Made by a program: the position numbers and the translations under genes. A stretch of DNA of 64,000 nt, from assembly GCF_016811915.1 (NCBI RefSeq), contig NZ_CP069127.1, positions 1,146,001-1,210,000 on the forward strand. Reading direction: 5' to 3'. The DNA is from Brevibacillus choshinensis. GTDB lineage: Bacteria > Bacillota > Bacilli > Brevibacillales > Brevibacillaceae. The notes under the pieces were generated by a model that had not been told where the DNA came from, ran no database searches, and saw only the letters and a list, made by a program, of their open reading frames with translations. This document shows, in pieces, positions 33,837 to 41,932 of the stretch; positions within the stretch are counted from its first letter, which is position 1; each line of letters opens with the position of its first letter.

Positions 33837-35081
33837 GTGGATCTCACGCGAAAGGCTTCCATTTGGCTACTGCTCTCAACCATGTTTCTCACCAGTTTGG
33901 GTTTTGGGGTAATCTTGCCCACCTTGCCTTTTTTATCGAAGCACTTGGGGGCGACGCCCCTGCAGATGGGGCTGGCGATTTCGGTGTTCTCTGTCGCCTC
34001 CCTGTTTGCAAGCTTTCTCTGGGGTGCTGCGAGTGACAGGCTTGGCCGCCGCCCCGTACTGATTATGGGCATCGTCGGCTATGGGTTGTCGTCAGCACTC
34101 CTGGCGCTTGCACCCAATATCACGGTATTGCTGATCCTGCGGTTTCTAGCAGGGGTGATGGCATCTGCGGTGTCTCCATCATCGATGGCATTGGTGACAG
34201 AGCTGACCAGTGCTGAGGAGCGGCCACAGATTCTGGGCTATATGGGCTCGATTAACGGTATCGGCTTTATTTTTGGACCGCCTGTTGGCGCTTTTCTCAG
34301 CATCTTTGGCATCGGGGTACCGTTTGTGAGCGTCGGACTGCTTTCCATTCTCAATGGACTATTGGCGATGCGTTTTTTGCCGAGGGGAAGCAAGCTTGAG
34401 GAAGTGTCTTCTGAAGCTTTCCGCCGGGAAGAGAATAAAGGCAATGCATGGGTGGCTGGGGTAAAACGATTAGGCTTGCTCTTGAAAAACAAAATGATTG
34501 CGCCGCTGCTGTTCGGTTCGTTTGTCATCGCATTGGCGGACGCAAGCATTTCCTCTACGCTCTCGTACTTCATCACTGGCCCACTTCAGTCGACGCAGAC
34601 GATGGCGGGCTGGGCGTTCATGATGAATGCAGGTGTGAGTGCAATCGCACAGGCAACCATTTTTGCCCGTATCTTTACCCGCTACGGAGACATGATGACG
34701 ATTGTGATTGGCTTTTCCTTTGGGGCTGTCGGTTTCTTTCTCCTGGGGCTATCTCAGTTGCTTGTGTGGGCGTTTGGCGCGGTGGCACTCCTTTCCTTAT
34801 GTCGCGGTCTTGCGTTTCCCTCGATTACGACGGGCATCTCACTGCGAATCTCGTCGGCATTGCAGGGGAGCGGTTTTGGCTCCTACAACACGGTGGGCAG
34901 CTTGGGGCGCACACTGGGGCCGTTGATTGCCGGGTGGTTGTTTTCGCTGCATGCGAGCAGTCCGTTTTTCTTCTCTGGAGGGCTGTTGCTCCTGACGGTC
35001 GGTGCCTTCCTGATCTGGACATACCGGGAGAAGAAAATGTCGGCGCATCAGCAATCCAATACCGTTCAGAAAACAGTTTAG
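33837..35081 (+). CDS. MFS transporter (DHA1/TetA-like)
   Basis: Carrier of 414 residues with twelve predicted helices and the antiporter loop ASDRLGRRPVLIMG. The TetA/MdtG-like sequence is usually linked to export, but within this catabolic operon it may take up the growth substrate or export an inhibitory intermediate. The start is uncertain: GTG 33837 is the only early in-frame start after a stop at 33828, yet the AGAGG ribosome site almost touches it. The first helix begins a few residues later, which supports the position. Confidence 0.85.
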   Translation: MDLTRKASIWLLLSTMFLTSLGFGVILPTLPFLSKHLGATPLQMGLAISVFSVASLFASFLWGAASDRLGRRPVLIMGIVGYGLSSALLALAPNITVLLILRFLAGVMASAVSPSSMALVTELTSAEERPQILGYMGSINGIGFIFGPPVGAFLSIFGIGVPFVSVGLLSILNGLLAMRFLPRGSKLEEVSSEAFRREENKGNAWVAGVKRLGLLLKNKMIAPLLFGSFVIALADASISSTLSYFITGPLQSTQTMAGWAFMMNAGVSAIAQATIFARIFTRYGDMMTIVIGFSFGAVGFFLLGLSQLLVWAFGAVALLSLCRGLAFPSITTGISLRISSALQGSGFGSYNTVGSLGRTLGPLIAGWLFSLHASSPFFFSGGLLLLTVGAFLIWTYREKKMSAHQQSNTVQKTV

Positions 35082-35096
35082 TGGGGGTGAGTGATC

Positions 35097-36242
35097 TTGA
35101 AATCCGAACGTATAGCGGCCATTGTCGGAGTCGCTGAGTCTGATCTGGGCTTGGTGCCAGGTAAAAACGTGCTGCAATTGCAGGCGCAGGCGGCAAAAGC
35201 GGCGCTCGACGATGCCGGTTTTACAAAAGATGATGTGGATGCACTCTTTACGGCAGGGAACTGGGCATGGGCGCCCAATTTGATGCTGGGCGAGTATCTG
35301 GGCATCAAGCCCAAATTCACAGACGGGACGAATATTGGCGGGTCGTCGTTTGAGTCTCACGTAGGGCATGCATTGGCAGGGATTCGAGCAGGACTGTTTG
35401 ATGTAGCGCTGATCACCTATGGAAGCACCCAGCGCTCCAATCCTGCCCGAGGCGCTGCTGTTCCTTTCGCTCCACTTACCGAGCAGTATGAGCGTTCCTT
35501 TGGCTTGCCGATGACGGTCGGGGCTTATGCGCTCGCTGCCATACGGCACATGCATCAGTACGGGACGACATCAGAGCAACTGGCAGAGATCGCCGTGGCT
35601 ACGCGCAAGTGGGCGATGCGCAACGAAAAAGCGATGATGCGCGAGCCGATTGAGATCGAGGATGTCCTGAAATCCCGGATGATTGCAGAGCCTTTGCATC
35701 TGTTGGACTGCTGCCTGGTGACGGATGGAGGAGGAGCGGTGGTCGTGGCGTCTGCTCGGGCTGCGGCTCGTGCAAAGAAACGTCCGGTCTGGATTCTCGG
35801 ACACGGGGAGACGCATACCCACAATTCCATTGCCAACATGCCTGATTTGACGATGACAGGAGCGCGTGAATCCGGTCGCCGCGCCTTTGAGATGGCGGGA
35901 GTGACCCATGATGAAATCGATGTGGCAGAAATTTACGATTCGTTTACCATCACGGTGCTGCTCACCTTGGAAGCGCTCGGCTTCTGCGAGCCAGGTGAGG
36001 GCGGGGCGTTTGTCAGCGGTCAGCGAACCGCACCAGGCGGAGCGTTTCCGATGAATACCAACGGCGGAGGGCTTTCCTATACGCATCCGGGCATGTACGG
36101 CATCTTCTTGCTGATCGAAGCGGCTCGTCAGCTCAGGGGTGAAGGTGGAGAGCGTCAGGTGCCAAATGCCAAGCTGGCTTTGGTCAACGGTACAGGCGGC
36201 GTCCTCTCATCCACATCAACCGTTATTCTGGGGAGGGATTAA
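35097..36242 (+). CDS. thiolase-superfamily protein, Ltp2-like (probable retro-aldolase)
   Basis: A 381-residue thiolase-fold protein of the SCP-x/lipid-transfer type. The place of the nucleophilic cysteine reads TNIGGSSFESHVGHA (about 78-92), with serine instead of cysteine, and the C-terminal NGTGGVLS also lacks the second cysteine. Two tyrosines are set in conserved-looking motifs: Y280 in AEIYDSFT and Y328 in GLSYTHPG. Ltp2-type proteins lose the thiolase cysteines and cleave beta-hydroxyacyl-CoAs by retro-aldol reaction with a DUF35 partner, and such a partner is the next gene. TTG 35097 is preceded by GGGGGTGA at proper distance; GTG 35091 is too close. Confidence 0.83.
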   Translation: MKSERIAAIVGVAESDLGLVPGKNVLQLQAQAAKAALDDAGFTKDDVDALFTAGNWAWAPNLMLGEYLGIKPKFTDGTNIGGSSFESHVGHALAGIRAGLFDVALITYGSTQRSNPARGAAVPFAPLTEQYERSFGLPMTVGAYALAAIRHMHQYGTTSEQLAEIAVATRKWAMRNEKAMMREPIEIEDVLKSRMIAEPLHLLDCCLVTDGGGAVVVASARAAARAKKRPVWILGHGETHTHNSIANMPDLTMTGARESGRRAFEMAGVTHDEIDVAEIYDSFTITVLLTLEALGFCEPGEGGAFVSGQRTAPGGAFPMNTNGGGLSYTHPGMYGIFLLIEAARQLRGEGGERQVPNAKLALVNGTGGVLSSTSTVILGRD

Positions 36243-36243
36243 C

Positions 36244-36642
36244 ATGGCGAGCCAAATTCCAAAGCCGGTGGTCGACAGCGATTCCAAACCATACTGGGAT
36301 GGCTTGAACAATCATGAGCTCATGATCCAGCATTGCGATGACTGCAGCAAGCACATTTTTTACCCGCGGCTCTTATGTCCACACTGCTTTTCCGACCAAA
36401 TTTCGTGGAAGCAGGCGAGCGGGCAGGGACATATCTACAGCTATACCGTTGTTCATCGGGCGTTTGGTCCATTCGCTGATCAGACTCCCTACGTAGTTGC
36501 GATCGTCGAGCTGGCAGAGGGCGTGCGGATGATGTCGCGGATTATTGGAAATCGGGAGGACATTGCCATCGGTAAACCCGTTTCCGTTACCTTTGAAAGA
36601 GTGGATGACGATCTCACGTTGCCGTATTTCAAGCTTGCCTAG
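36244..36642 (+). CDS. Zn-ribbon OB-fold (DUF35) protein, partner of the thiolase-like protein
   Basis: A 132-residue protein with a rubredoxin-like zinc ribbon (C31, C34, C45 and C48 in CDDC and CPHC) followed by an OB fold (GHIYSYTVVHRAFGPF, then PYVVAIVELAEG). DUF35 proteins bind and activate thiolase-like enzymes and may hold acyl-CoA. ATG 36244 lies one base after the stop of the thiolase-like gene, consistent with a fixed-ratio complex. This strongly supports a joint enzyme with the preceding protein. Confidence 0.9.
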   Translation: MASQIPKPVVDSDSKPYWDGLNNHELMIQHCDDCSKHIFYPRLLCPHCFSDQISWKQASGQGHIYSYTVVHRAFGPFADQTPYVVAIVELAEGVRMMSRIIGNREDIAIGKPVSVTFERVDDDLTLPYFKLA

Positions 36643-36679
36643 CTAAGGATCAGGTTGAAATGAACTGGAGGTGTGGGTA

Positions 36680-38839
36680 TTGAGTGGAAATGCAAAAGTA
36701 GCCGTATCACCCGAACGATTGCGGGAGTTTTTTCACCCGCGCAATGTAGCGCTGATCGGGGCGACAGACAAATCGATGTGGTCCGTTTTTACTTATAAAA
36801 ATCTGAAGATTATGAATTTTAGTGGTGAAATCTACTGCGTCAACCCAAATCGGGATGTCGTTCATGGGCAGAAAGCGTATCACTCCCTGCTGGATATCGA
36901 GGATTCCATCGATTTGGCTTACGTCATGGTCCCTTCCAGTCACATCATGCAGGTGATGAAGGAAGCGGCAGCGAAAAAAATCCGCAATCTGGTCCTGCTG
37001 ACGGCCGGTTTTAGCGAGCTTGGAGAAGCGGGACAAAAGCTGGAGCAGGAGCTGCTTGCCTTTGCCAAAGAGCATGACCAGCTGATTCTGGGGCCAAATG
37101 GCAACGGGTTTGTCAACGTCACCTCGAGCTTGACGCCGTACGGGCTGCCGATTACACCGCCTCTTAAAGCGGGTCCGGTCGGGGTAGTCCTGCAGAGCGG
37201 GGCGCTGGCCAGCTCGATCATGACGCTGGCGCAGGTGCGCAACGTGGGGCTGAGCTTTCTCGTAGCGATGGGGAACGAGACGATGATTTCTGCGACGGAT
37301 ATCATCGATTACTTGATTGAGGATGAATCGACGAAGGTAATTGCTCTGTTCCTGGAGTCGATCAGGCAGCCCGAAGAGTTTGCCCGGGTAGCCAAAAAAG
37401 CGCTGCAGTACGGCAAACCGATCGTCGCCCTCAAGATCGGGCGCAGTGAAAAGAGCGCACATACCGCGATGGCGCACACCGGTGCACTGGTCGGGGATGA
37501 TGCGGTCAATGACGCGGCGTTCCGTCAGCTCGGCGTCATTCGCGTCAATTCACTGGAGGATCTGCTCACGACCGCAGGGCTTCTGGGGTACACCCCGCCT
37601 TTGTATGGTCGTAGAATGGGCGTCGTCACACCATCTGGAGGAGCGTGCGACATCCTGTCAGACCGCTCAGCGGATGAGAAAATCGAGCTGCCGGAGTTCT
37701 CCCCGCAGACGGTGCAGGCACTCAAAGAGATCGTCCCCAGCTTTTCCACTGTGCACAATCCGCTTGATGTGACGGGGTATGTCGTGGTCGACCGAACCTT
37801 GATGCGGCGGGCATTGGCGGCAGTCTCCAAGGACCCTGAGCTCGATTTCATCATCTCATTGGTAGACCCGCCCAGGGTGGAGCCGGAGGACGTAGCTCCT
37901 GTCTACGAGCAGTACGAAGAGCTGTCCAAAATCGTGAATAACGCCGCATGCCCGATCATCCTGGTGATGAACACGTCGCTGGAGATGACGCCATTCGGGC
38001 AGAAGGTGGCAGATAAGTACGGCCTCCATTTCGTGGGAGGTATGGAGCATGGACTCACAGCGCTCGGCAAAGCGGTCTGGTGGAACGAGAAGTATCGTGC
38101 GAATAAAGTTTCTGCGGCAAAGAAAGCCCAACCTGTAGCTGAGCTGTCCATTGATGTAGCAGGCGGCGAATGGTCCGAGTACCAGGCGCGAAAGTTTTTG
38201 GAGGAGCATGGGGTACCTGTTGTTCCAGGCTTGCTCGCTGCAAAGCTGGATGAAGCAATCGCGGCAGCCGAGCAGGTAGGCTATCCGGTTGCGATGAAAA
38301 TCCAATCGGAGGATATCGCTCATAAAAGCGACATCGGCGGCGTGAAGCTGGGACTGGCTTCGGAGGCAGAGGTAGCGGATGCCTATCAGGAGATACTGGC
38401 GAATGTGCAAAAACGAGCGCCAGGCAGCCGGATCGAAGGCATTCTCGTCAGCCCGATGCGTCCAGCGGGAACAGAGCTATTGGTGGGGATTGTCAATGAC
38501 CCGCTGTGGGGCCAGGTATTGGCGGTAGGAATAGGCGGCGTCTTCGTCGAGGTGTTCAAGGATTCCAGCCTGCGTGTGCTGCCGGTCGAGCGTGATGAGA
38601 TCATGACGATGCTGGAAGAGCTGCGCGGCCTTCCTTTGCTGAAAGGAACGCGTGGGCGAGTCGCCGCCGATCTGGAGAAGGTAACGGATGCCATCTACAA
38701 AGTCAGCCAGCTGGCGTACTCTGCAAAGCAAAGCCTGCAGGAGCTGGAAATCAATCCGCTGTGGGTGCATGGCGGGCAAGTAGAGGCACTCGACGCCTTG
38801 ATGAAGTGGAAACAAACGGATAGAGTCGTCTCCCCATAA
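36680..38839 (+). CDS. ADP-forming acyl-CoA synthetase (acetate-CoA ligase family)
   Basis: A 719-residue single-chain NDP-forming synthetase. The CoA-binding Rossmann domain begins near 20 (RNVALIGATD), the succinyl-CoA-synthetase-like domain has the phospho-histidine motif AHTGAL with H266, and an ATP-grasp domain occupies about 500-719 (PVAMKIQSEDIAHKSDIGGV). It interconverts acid + CoA + ATP with acyl-CoA + ADP, so it can either activate the substrate at lower cost or recover ATP from an acyl-CoA product. TTG 36680 is preceded by GGAGGTG; the GTG at 36671 overlaps that site. It is the last gene of the sigma-54 operon. Confidence 0.9.
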   Translation: MSGNAKVAVSPERLREFFHPRNVALIGATDKSMWSVFTYKNLKIMNFSGEIYCVNPNRDVVHGQKAYHSLLDIEDSIDLAYVMVPSSHIMQVMKEAAAKKIRNLVLLTAGFSELGEAGQKLEQELLAFAKEHDQLILGPNGNGFVNVTSSLTPYGLPITPPLKAGPVGVVLQSGALASSIMTLAQVRNVGLSFLVAMGNETMISATDIIDYLIEDESTKVIALFLESIRQPEEFARVAKKALQYGKPIVALKIGRSEKSAHTAMAHTGALVGDDAVNDAAFRQLGVIRVNSLEDLLTTAGLLGYTPPLYGRRMGVVTPSGGACDILSDRSADEKIELPEFSPQTVQALKEIVPSFSTVHNPLDVTGYVVVDRTLMRRALAAVSKDPELDFIISLVDPPRVEPEDVAPVYEQYEELSKIVNNAACPIILVMNTSLEMTPFGQKVADKYGLHFVGGMEHGLTALGKAVWWNEKYRANKVSAAKKAQPVAELSIDVAGGEWSEYQARKFLEEHGVPVVPGLLAAKLDEAIAAAEQVGYPVAMKIQSEDIAHKSDIGGVKLGLASEAEVADAYQEILANVQKRAPGSRIEGILVSPMRPAGTELLVGIVNDPLWGQVLAVGIGGVFVEVFKDSSLRVLPVERDEIMTMLEELRGLPLLKGTRGRVAADLEKVTDAIYKVSQLAYSAKQSLQELEINPLWVHGGQVEALDALMKWKQTDRVVSP

Positions 38840-38852
38840 CATTCCTTTTCGT

Positions 38853-38891
38853 GGCGTTCAGCCGGGTCTGGATCAGGGTCTGCTGGACGCC
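38853..38891 (+). terminator. hairpin after the catabolic operon
   Basis: GGCGTTCAGC pairs with GCTGGACGCC (one G-U pair), 15 bases after the synthetase stop. There is no T-run, so it may stabilise the transcript end or act only as a weak terminator. Confidence 0.45.
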
Positions 38892-38959
38892 ATCACCTAC
38901 AAAATGCAGCGCTTGTGACTCGGTGCGTTTCGCTTGAGTTTGCTCTTTTTCTTTGGTTA

Positions 38960-38974
38960 TGTAAGCGCTTTACA
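38960..38974 (+). promoter_or_regulatory. near-palindromic cre-like site before the MFS gene
   Basis: TGTAAGCGCTTTACA resembles a cre operator but is one base longer than the 14-base consensus. It lies 18 bases before the start codon of the MFS gene, just ahead of the ribosome site. Confidence 0.4.
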
Positions 38975-38992
38975 CTAAGGAGGCGACGAAAA

Positions 38993-40318
38993 ATGCCAAA
39001 AAGCACGGGATTACTGTCCCGGGAACTCACGGAATATCCAGTCGGAGGAAAAAGGATCTGGTTATTGTTTATTGCCATTCTGGCCAATTTTATCGCATCC
39101 TACGAGGCTCAGATCGCGCCGGTCCTGCCGCTCTTGTTAAATGATTTGGACATTACGCTTGCCCAGTACGGTGTCGTTTCCGCGATCTCCGTCATTGCCT
39201 CCGCCATTTCGGGACTGATCGTCGCCCCTTTGTCAGACAAATACGGTCGAGTTCGCTTTCTGGTACCCGGGTTGTTCCTCACCGCTGTTTGTGTGTATTG
39301 CATGGCTTTGGTCAGCTCGCTTTCCGGGCTTTTGCTCTTGCGCATTTTGCTCGCATTCGTCGATGGTCTGGCTCTGGGAACGACAGCAGGCCTGGTACGT
39401 GACTTCTCGCCACGGCTGGGTCGGGCGCTGGCATTTGGTTTTTGGACGTTTGGTCCGGTTGGCTCCAACTTTTTTGCCGCCGCGATGGCAGGTTGGACTT
39501 TGCCGATCTATCAGACGTGGCAGTCGCAGTTTATCATTGGCGGAACGATAGCAGCGGTTTCTGCGATCGTCATCATGTTTTGTATTCGAGATCTTTCTCC
39601 GAAGCTGCGTTCCCACGTTATTGAGAACGAGGAGGAGCTGAATAAGAAAGCCGCAGGCGAAAAACAGGCTGTCGTCAAACCGAAAATGCGCGATATCTTG
39701 GCCGTTCCCCACATCTGGACGCTCGCCATCGGTGTTTCCCTTTTCCTGCTCACCTACCTTACGATAGCTTCCTTCGGGCCCAAGATGCTCGTCGACGCAT
39801 TCGGCTACGAGGCGCACGAAGCGGCAGGTATCGCCAAGTATTTCTGGCTGTTCAATCTTGGGACGCTGCTCATCGCCGGCTGGATTTCTGACCGTCTGCA
39901 GCTGCGCAAAATCGTTTCCTTGACCGGTTGCATCCTGTTTGCCCTCTATATGGTGTTCTTTATCTCTCTGTTCGGCAAAGAAGTTTCAGACGGCGCGATG
40001 ATCATCTATACATCCATTCTGGGCGGCCTGATCGGTATCTGCTACGGACCTTGGTGTGCTTTATTCTCGGAAAATATTGAGGATGTGAATCCCTCGCTGC
40101 AATCGTCTGGTTGGGCGGTATTCGGGTTGGTATCCAAAATGACGGGGATCCTCACTTCGCTGATCGTTCCATTGGTAGTGGCCAGTTCCGGTTGGGATAC
40201 TTGGCTATGGATCGCGCTGGGGGTAGGAGTCATCATATACATCCCGTGCCTGATTTCAGGAAATGGCCCTTGGCTTCGCCGGAAAACCGGGACGAATCCA
40301 GTCACGACCGTTCAGTAG
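38993..40318 (+). CDS. MFS transporter
   Basis: Major facilitator carrier of 441 residues with twelve predicted helices. The signature loop LSDKYGRVRFLVPG follows helix 2 and ISDRLQLRKIVSLTG lies in the second half; a long charged loop separates the halves. It resembles organic-acid or aromatic-acid:proton symporters more than drug exporters, but the substrate is unknown. ATG 38993 follows AAGGAGG. The gene stands directly behind the sigma-54 operon, with a cre-like site in its leader, so it may import the substrate. Confidence 0.83.
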   Translation: MPKSTGLLSRELTEYPVGGKRIWLLFIAILANFIASYEAQIAPVLPLLLNDLDITLAQYGVVSAISVIASAISGLIVAPLSDKYGRVRFLVPGLFLTAVCVYCMALVSSLSGLLLLRILLAFVDGLALGTTAGLVRDFSPRLGRALAFGFWTFGPVGSNFFAAAMAGWTLPIYQTWQSQFIIGGTIAAVSAIVIMFCIRDLSPKLRSHVIENEEELNKKAAGEKQAVVKPKMRDILAVPHIWTLAIGVSLFLLTYLTIASFGPKMLVDAFGYEAHEAAGIAKYFWLFNLGTLLIAGWISDRLQLRKIVSLTGCILFALYMVFFISLFGKEVSDGAMIIYTSILGGLIGICYGPWCALFSENIEDVNPSLQSSGWAVFGLVSKMTGILTSLIVPLVVASSGWDTWLWIALGVGVIIYIPCLISGNGPWLRRKTGTNPVTTVQ

Positions 40319-40345
40319 CATACTCGCTAGGGGAAAGAGTGGGAA

Positions 40346-40378
40346 AGAGCCCAGTGCCTGTTGGTAATGGGCTTTTTC
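40346..40378 (+). terminator. Rho-independent terminator
   Basis: AGCCCA and TGGGCT form a stem followed by TTTTT, after the MFS gene. Confidence 0.65.
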
Positions 40379-40504
40379 CTCGTCTCAACAGCCTGTCCTG
40401 GTGAATTGTTTGTTAGCATTCCTTTTACAGATTGCTCGGCGGTAAAAGTAAGATGAGGCAAGACGGTAATGAAATACTCATGCTTTCAGCCGTTACGAAA
40501 TAGA

Positions 40505-40530
40505 AAAAAAGAGCACCTTCTTCAGGTGCT
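40505..40530 (-). terminator. Rho-independent terminator of the exosporium-type remnant
   Basis: AGCACCT and AGGTGCT pair across TTCTTC; on the minus strand the stem is followed by CTTTTTTTC. It lies 14 bases downstream of the broken minus-strand gene, so this gene once had a complete 3' end. Confidence 0.75.
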
Positions 40531-40543
40531 GAAATCCGTGAAT

Positions 40544-40852
40544 CTAAGTTCTAGTTTTAACGGCCAGTCCACTAAAAGAAACTGGACCAACAAGATCTGC
40601 TCTAGTATTCGCAGTACGATTTTCTGCGGTTACAGTGTAAATATGGCTTCCTGATTTCACATTATTATCGATTGCCTGAAATGTGACGGAATAGTTTTGT
40701 TCTGAACCAGTTGATTCAATACCTTGCAGTGTATTGAAAATCTCTTTACCATCACGGAAGATCCTAAAGAGGATTTGAGCAATACCTGTAACCCCCCGGA
40801 CGCCAACCGTTGCTACTAATTCAACCCGATTAGGTCGAGAACTCCGAAATGC
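40544..40852 (-). pseudogene. 5'-truncated or frameshifted exosporium protein C-like gene
   Basis: The minus strand encodes about 102 residues with clear similarity, from memory, to exosporium protein C of Bacillus: VELVATVGVRGVTGIAQILF, a middle IFRDGKEIFNTLQGIE, SEQNYSVTFQAIDNN and a C-terminal VGPVSFSGLAVK. The frame opens after a TAG at 40853-40855 and has no ATG, GTG or TTG before residue 60 or so. A neighbouring frame upstream gives VKLNAASLISR, which reads as a plausible continuation, so a one-base shift is likely. The gene ends normally and is followed by a terminator. Confidence 0.65.
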
Positions 40853-40976
40853 CTACTGATCAAGCTTGCAGCATTCAGCTTAACATGATGTGTAAGGAGG
40901 AAAGGACATGACTACGGTATTTGCAAACGTCATTTGAAATGAGTCAAGATTGCTGCCAACAAAACGGAAATTATGT

Positions 40977-41012
40977 AAAACTCCTGCACCTTAATAAAGG
41001 GTAGGAGTCGGG
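40977..41012 (-). terminator. Rho-independent terminator of the 41272 gene
   Basis: On the minus strand ACTCCTACC and the later GCAGGAGT form a stem around the stop codon, followed by TTTTACAT. Confidence 0.55.
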
Positions 41013-41272
41013 TAGCACACAACAGCTTCGATAAACCTTGGATCAATACCATAAAACATCCAGTACCGGCCATTCCACCGATAGCCAGAAACCCCATTGT
41101 ACTCGACGCTAGTTGGATAAAACCAGAATTGTTCTCCATTTACCAGCCAAACATAAGTGTTTTCGTACAAACAATCGACTAGATAGGTTGATGGTTGCGG
41201 GGGGATGTAAGATGGTCTTGGTGGGATGAAGCTTGGAGGTGGAGATGTTGGAGCCTGAGCTGGATACACCAT
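40991..41272 (-). CDS. small proline-rich conserved protein of Bacillales
   Basis: A 93-residue protein with a proline-rich N-terminus (SPPPSFIPPRPSYIPPQPS) and an aromatic C-terminal half (YVWLVNGEQFWFYPTSV and GYRWNGRYWMFYGID) containing two cysteines. I recall similar short proteins in Bacillus genomes with a conserved tail of this kind and no known function; spore coat association is only a guess. ATG 41272 follows AAGGAGTG on the minus strand. It lies upstream of the broken exosporium-type gene in the same direction. Confidence 0.75.
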   Translation of the reverse strand: MVYPAQAPTSPPPSFIPPRPSYIPPQPSTYLVDCLYENTYVWLVNGEQFWFYPTSVEYNGVSGYRWNGRYWMFYGIDPRFIEAVVCYPTPTLY

Positions 41273-41476
41273 TCCCTTTTCACTCCTTCCTAATCTACAA
41301 GCATCATATTCCTGGACAGTTCGTTGGGTGTCTCTATCGAAGCTTCCCTGTTTTCCTGAAACAGGGGGGAGTTTCCACCTGGGGATTCGCTATTTGAGAA
41401 GGAATGAGTCACCAGCATCACGAACAGTAGAGAGGGACTTTTAGGCACTCAGGCAAGGAAAGAAGGGAAAAATCGC

Positions 41477-41785
41477 ATGTCATCTCACCATTCCATACAC
41501 CCCGATTGCGCGAGAGCCATCAGTCGCCTCATGCAAATCAAAGAACCGAAGCGCCAGGACTTCCTGGATTTGAAAACGTACGGGCGCGATGTCTACTCGG
41601 AAATGGGCTGGGACGAGCTTCAGCATTATATCAATGAAAAAACGGTTGTCATCGTCGAGCAGTTCGAAGACGAACAAAATATCCTGTCAGCGCTTCGCTG
41701 GGTAGCGCGAGGCTTGCCAGTCTGGTTAGCCATACGGAAGGTGCGGACAGATTACGCGATGTATCGGTATATGAAGTCAGTGTAG
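41477..41785 (+). CDS. hypothetical 102-aa protein
   Basis: Unrecognised soluble protein, rich in charged and aromatic residues and probably all-helical. A dense C-terminal stretch, ALRWVARGLPVWLAIRKVRT, could form an amphipathic helix. ATG 41477 follows AAGAAGGG. A symmetrical terminator comes directly after, so it is a single-gene unit. No neighbour gives a hint of its role. Confidence 0.65.
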   Translation: MSSHHSIHPDCARAISRLMQIKEPKRQDFLDLKTYGRDVYSEMGWDELQHYINEKTVVIVEQFEDEQNILSALRWVARGLPVWLAIRKVRTDYAMYRYMKSV

Positions 41786-41800
41786 AAAACTGGCGACACA

Positions 41801-41840
41801 AGAAAAGCAGGCTCTCTTTGGGATGGGGGCCTGCTTTTCG
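41801..41840. terminator. bidirectional-looking terminator
   Basis: AAAAGCAGGC pairs exactly with GCCTGCTTTT. It ends the 102-aa gene on the plus strand. Confidence 0.8.
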
Positions 41841-41932
41841 CATGTATCGTTTTCTAGTTTCCCGATTTATCTACAAGAAAGAGATTCCCAAATGATAAGA
41901 TGAAATGGAAAACATTTGAAGGAGTGGAAACG

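Noticed and set aside
40469..40654. 61-codon plus-strand frame
   Set aside because: It covers the terminator and the antisense of the exosporium-type remnant, whose similarity lies on the minus strand.
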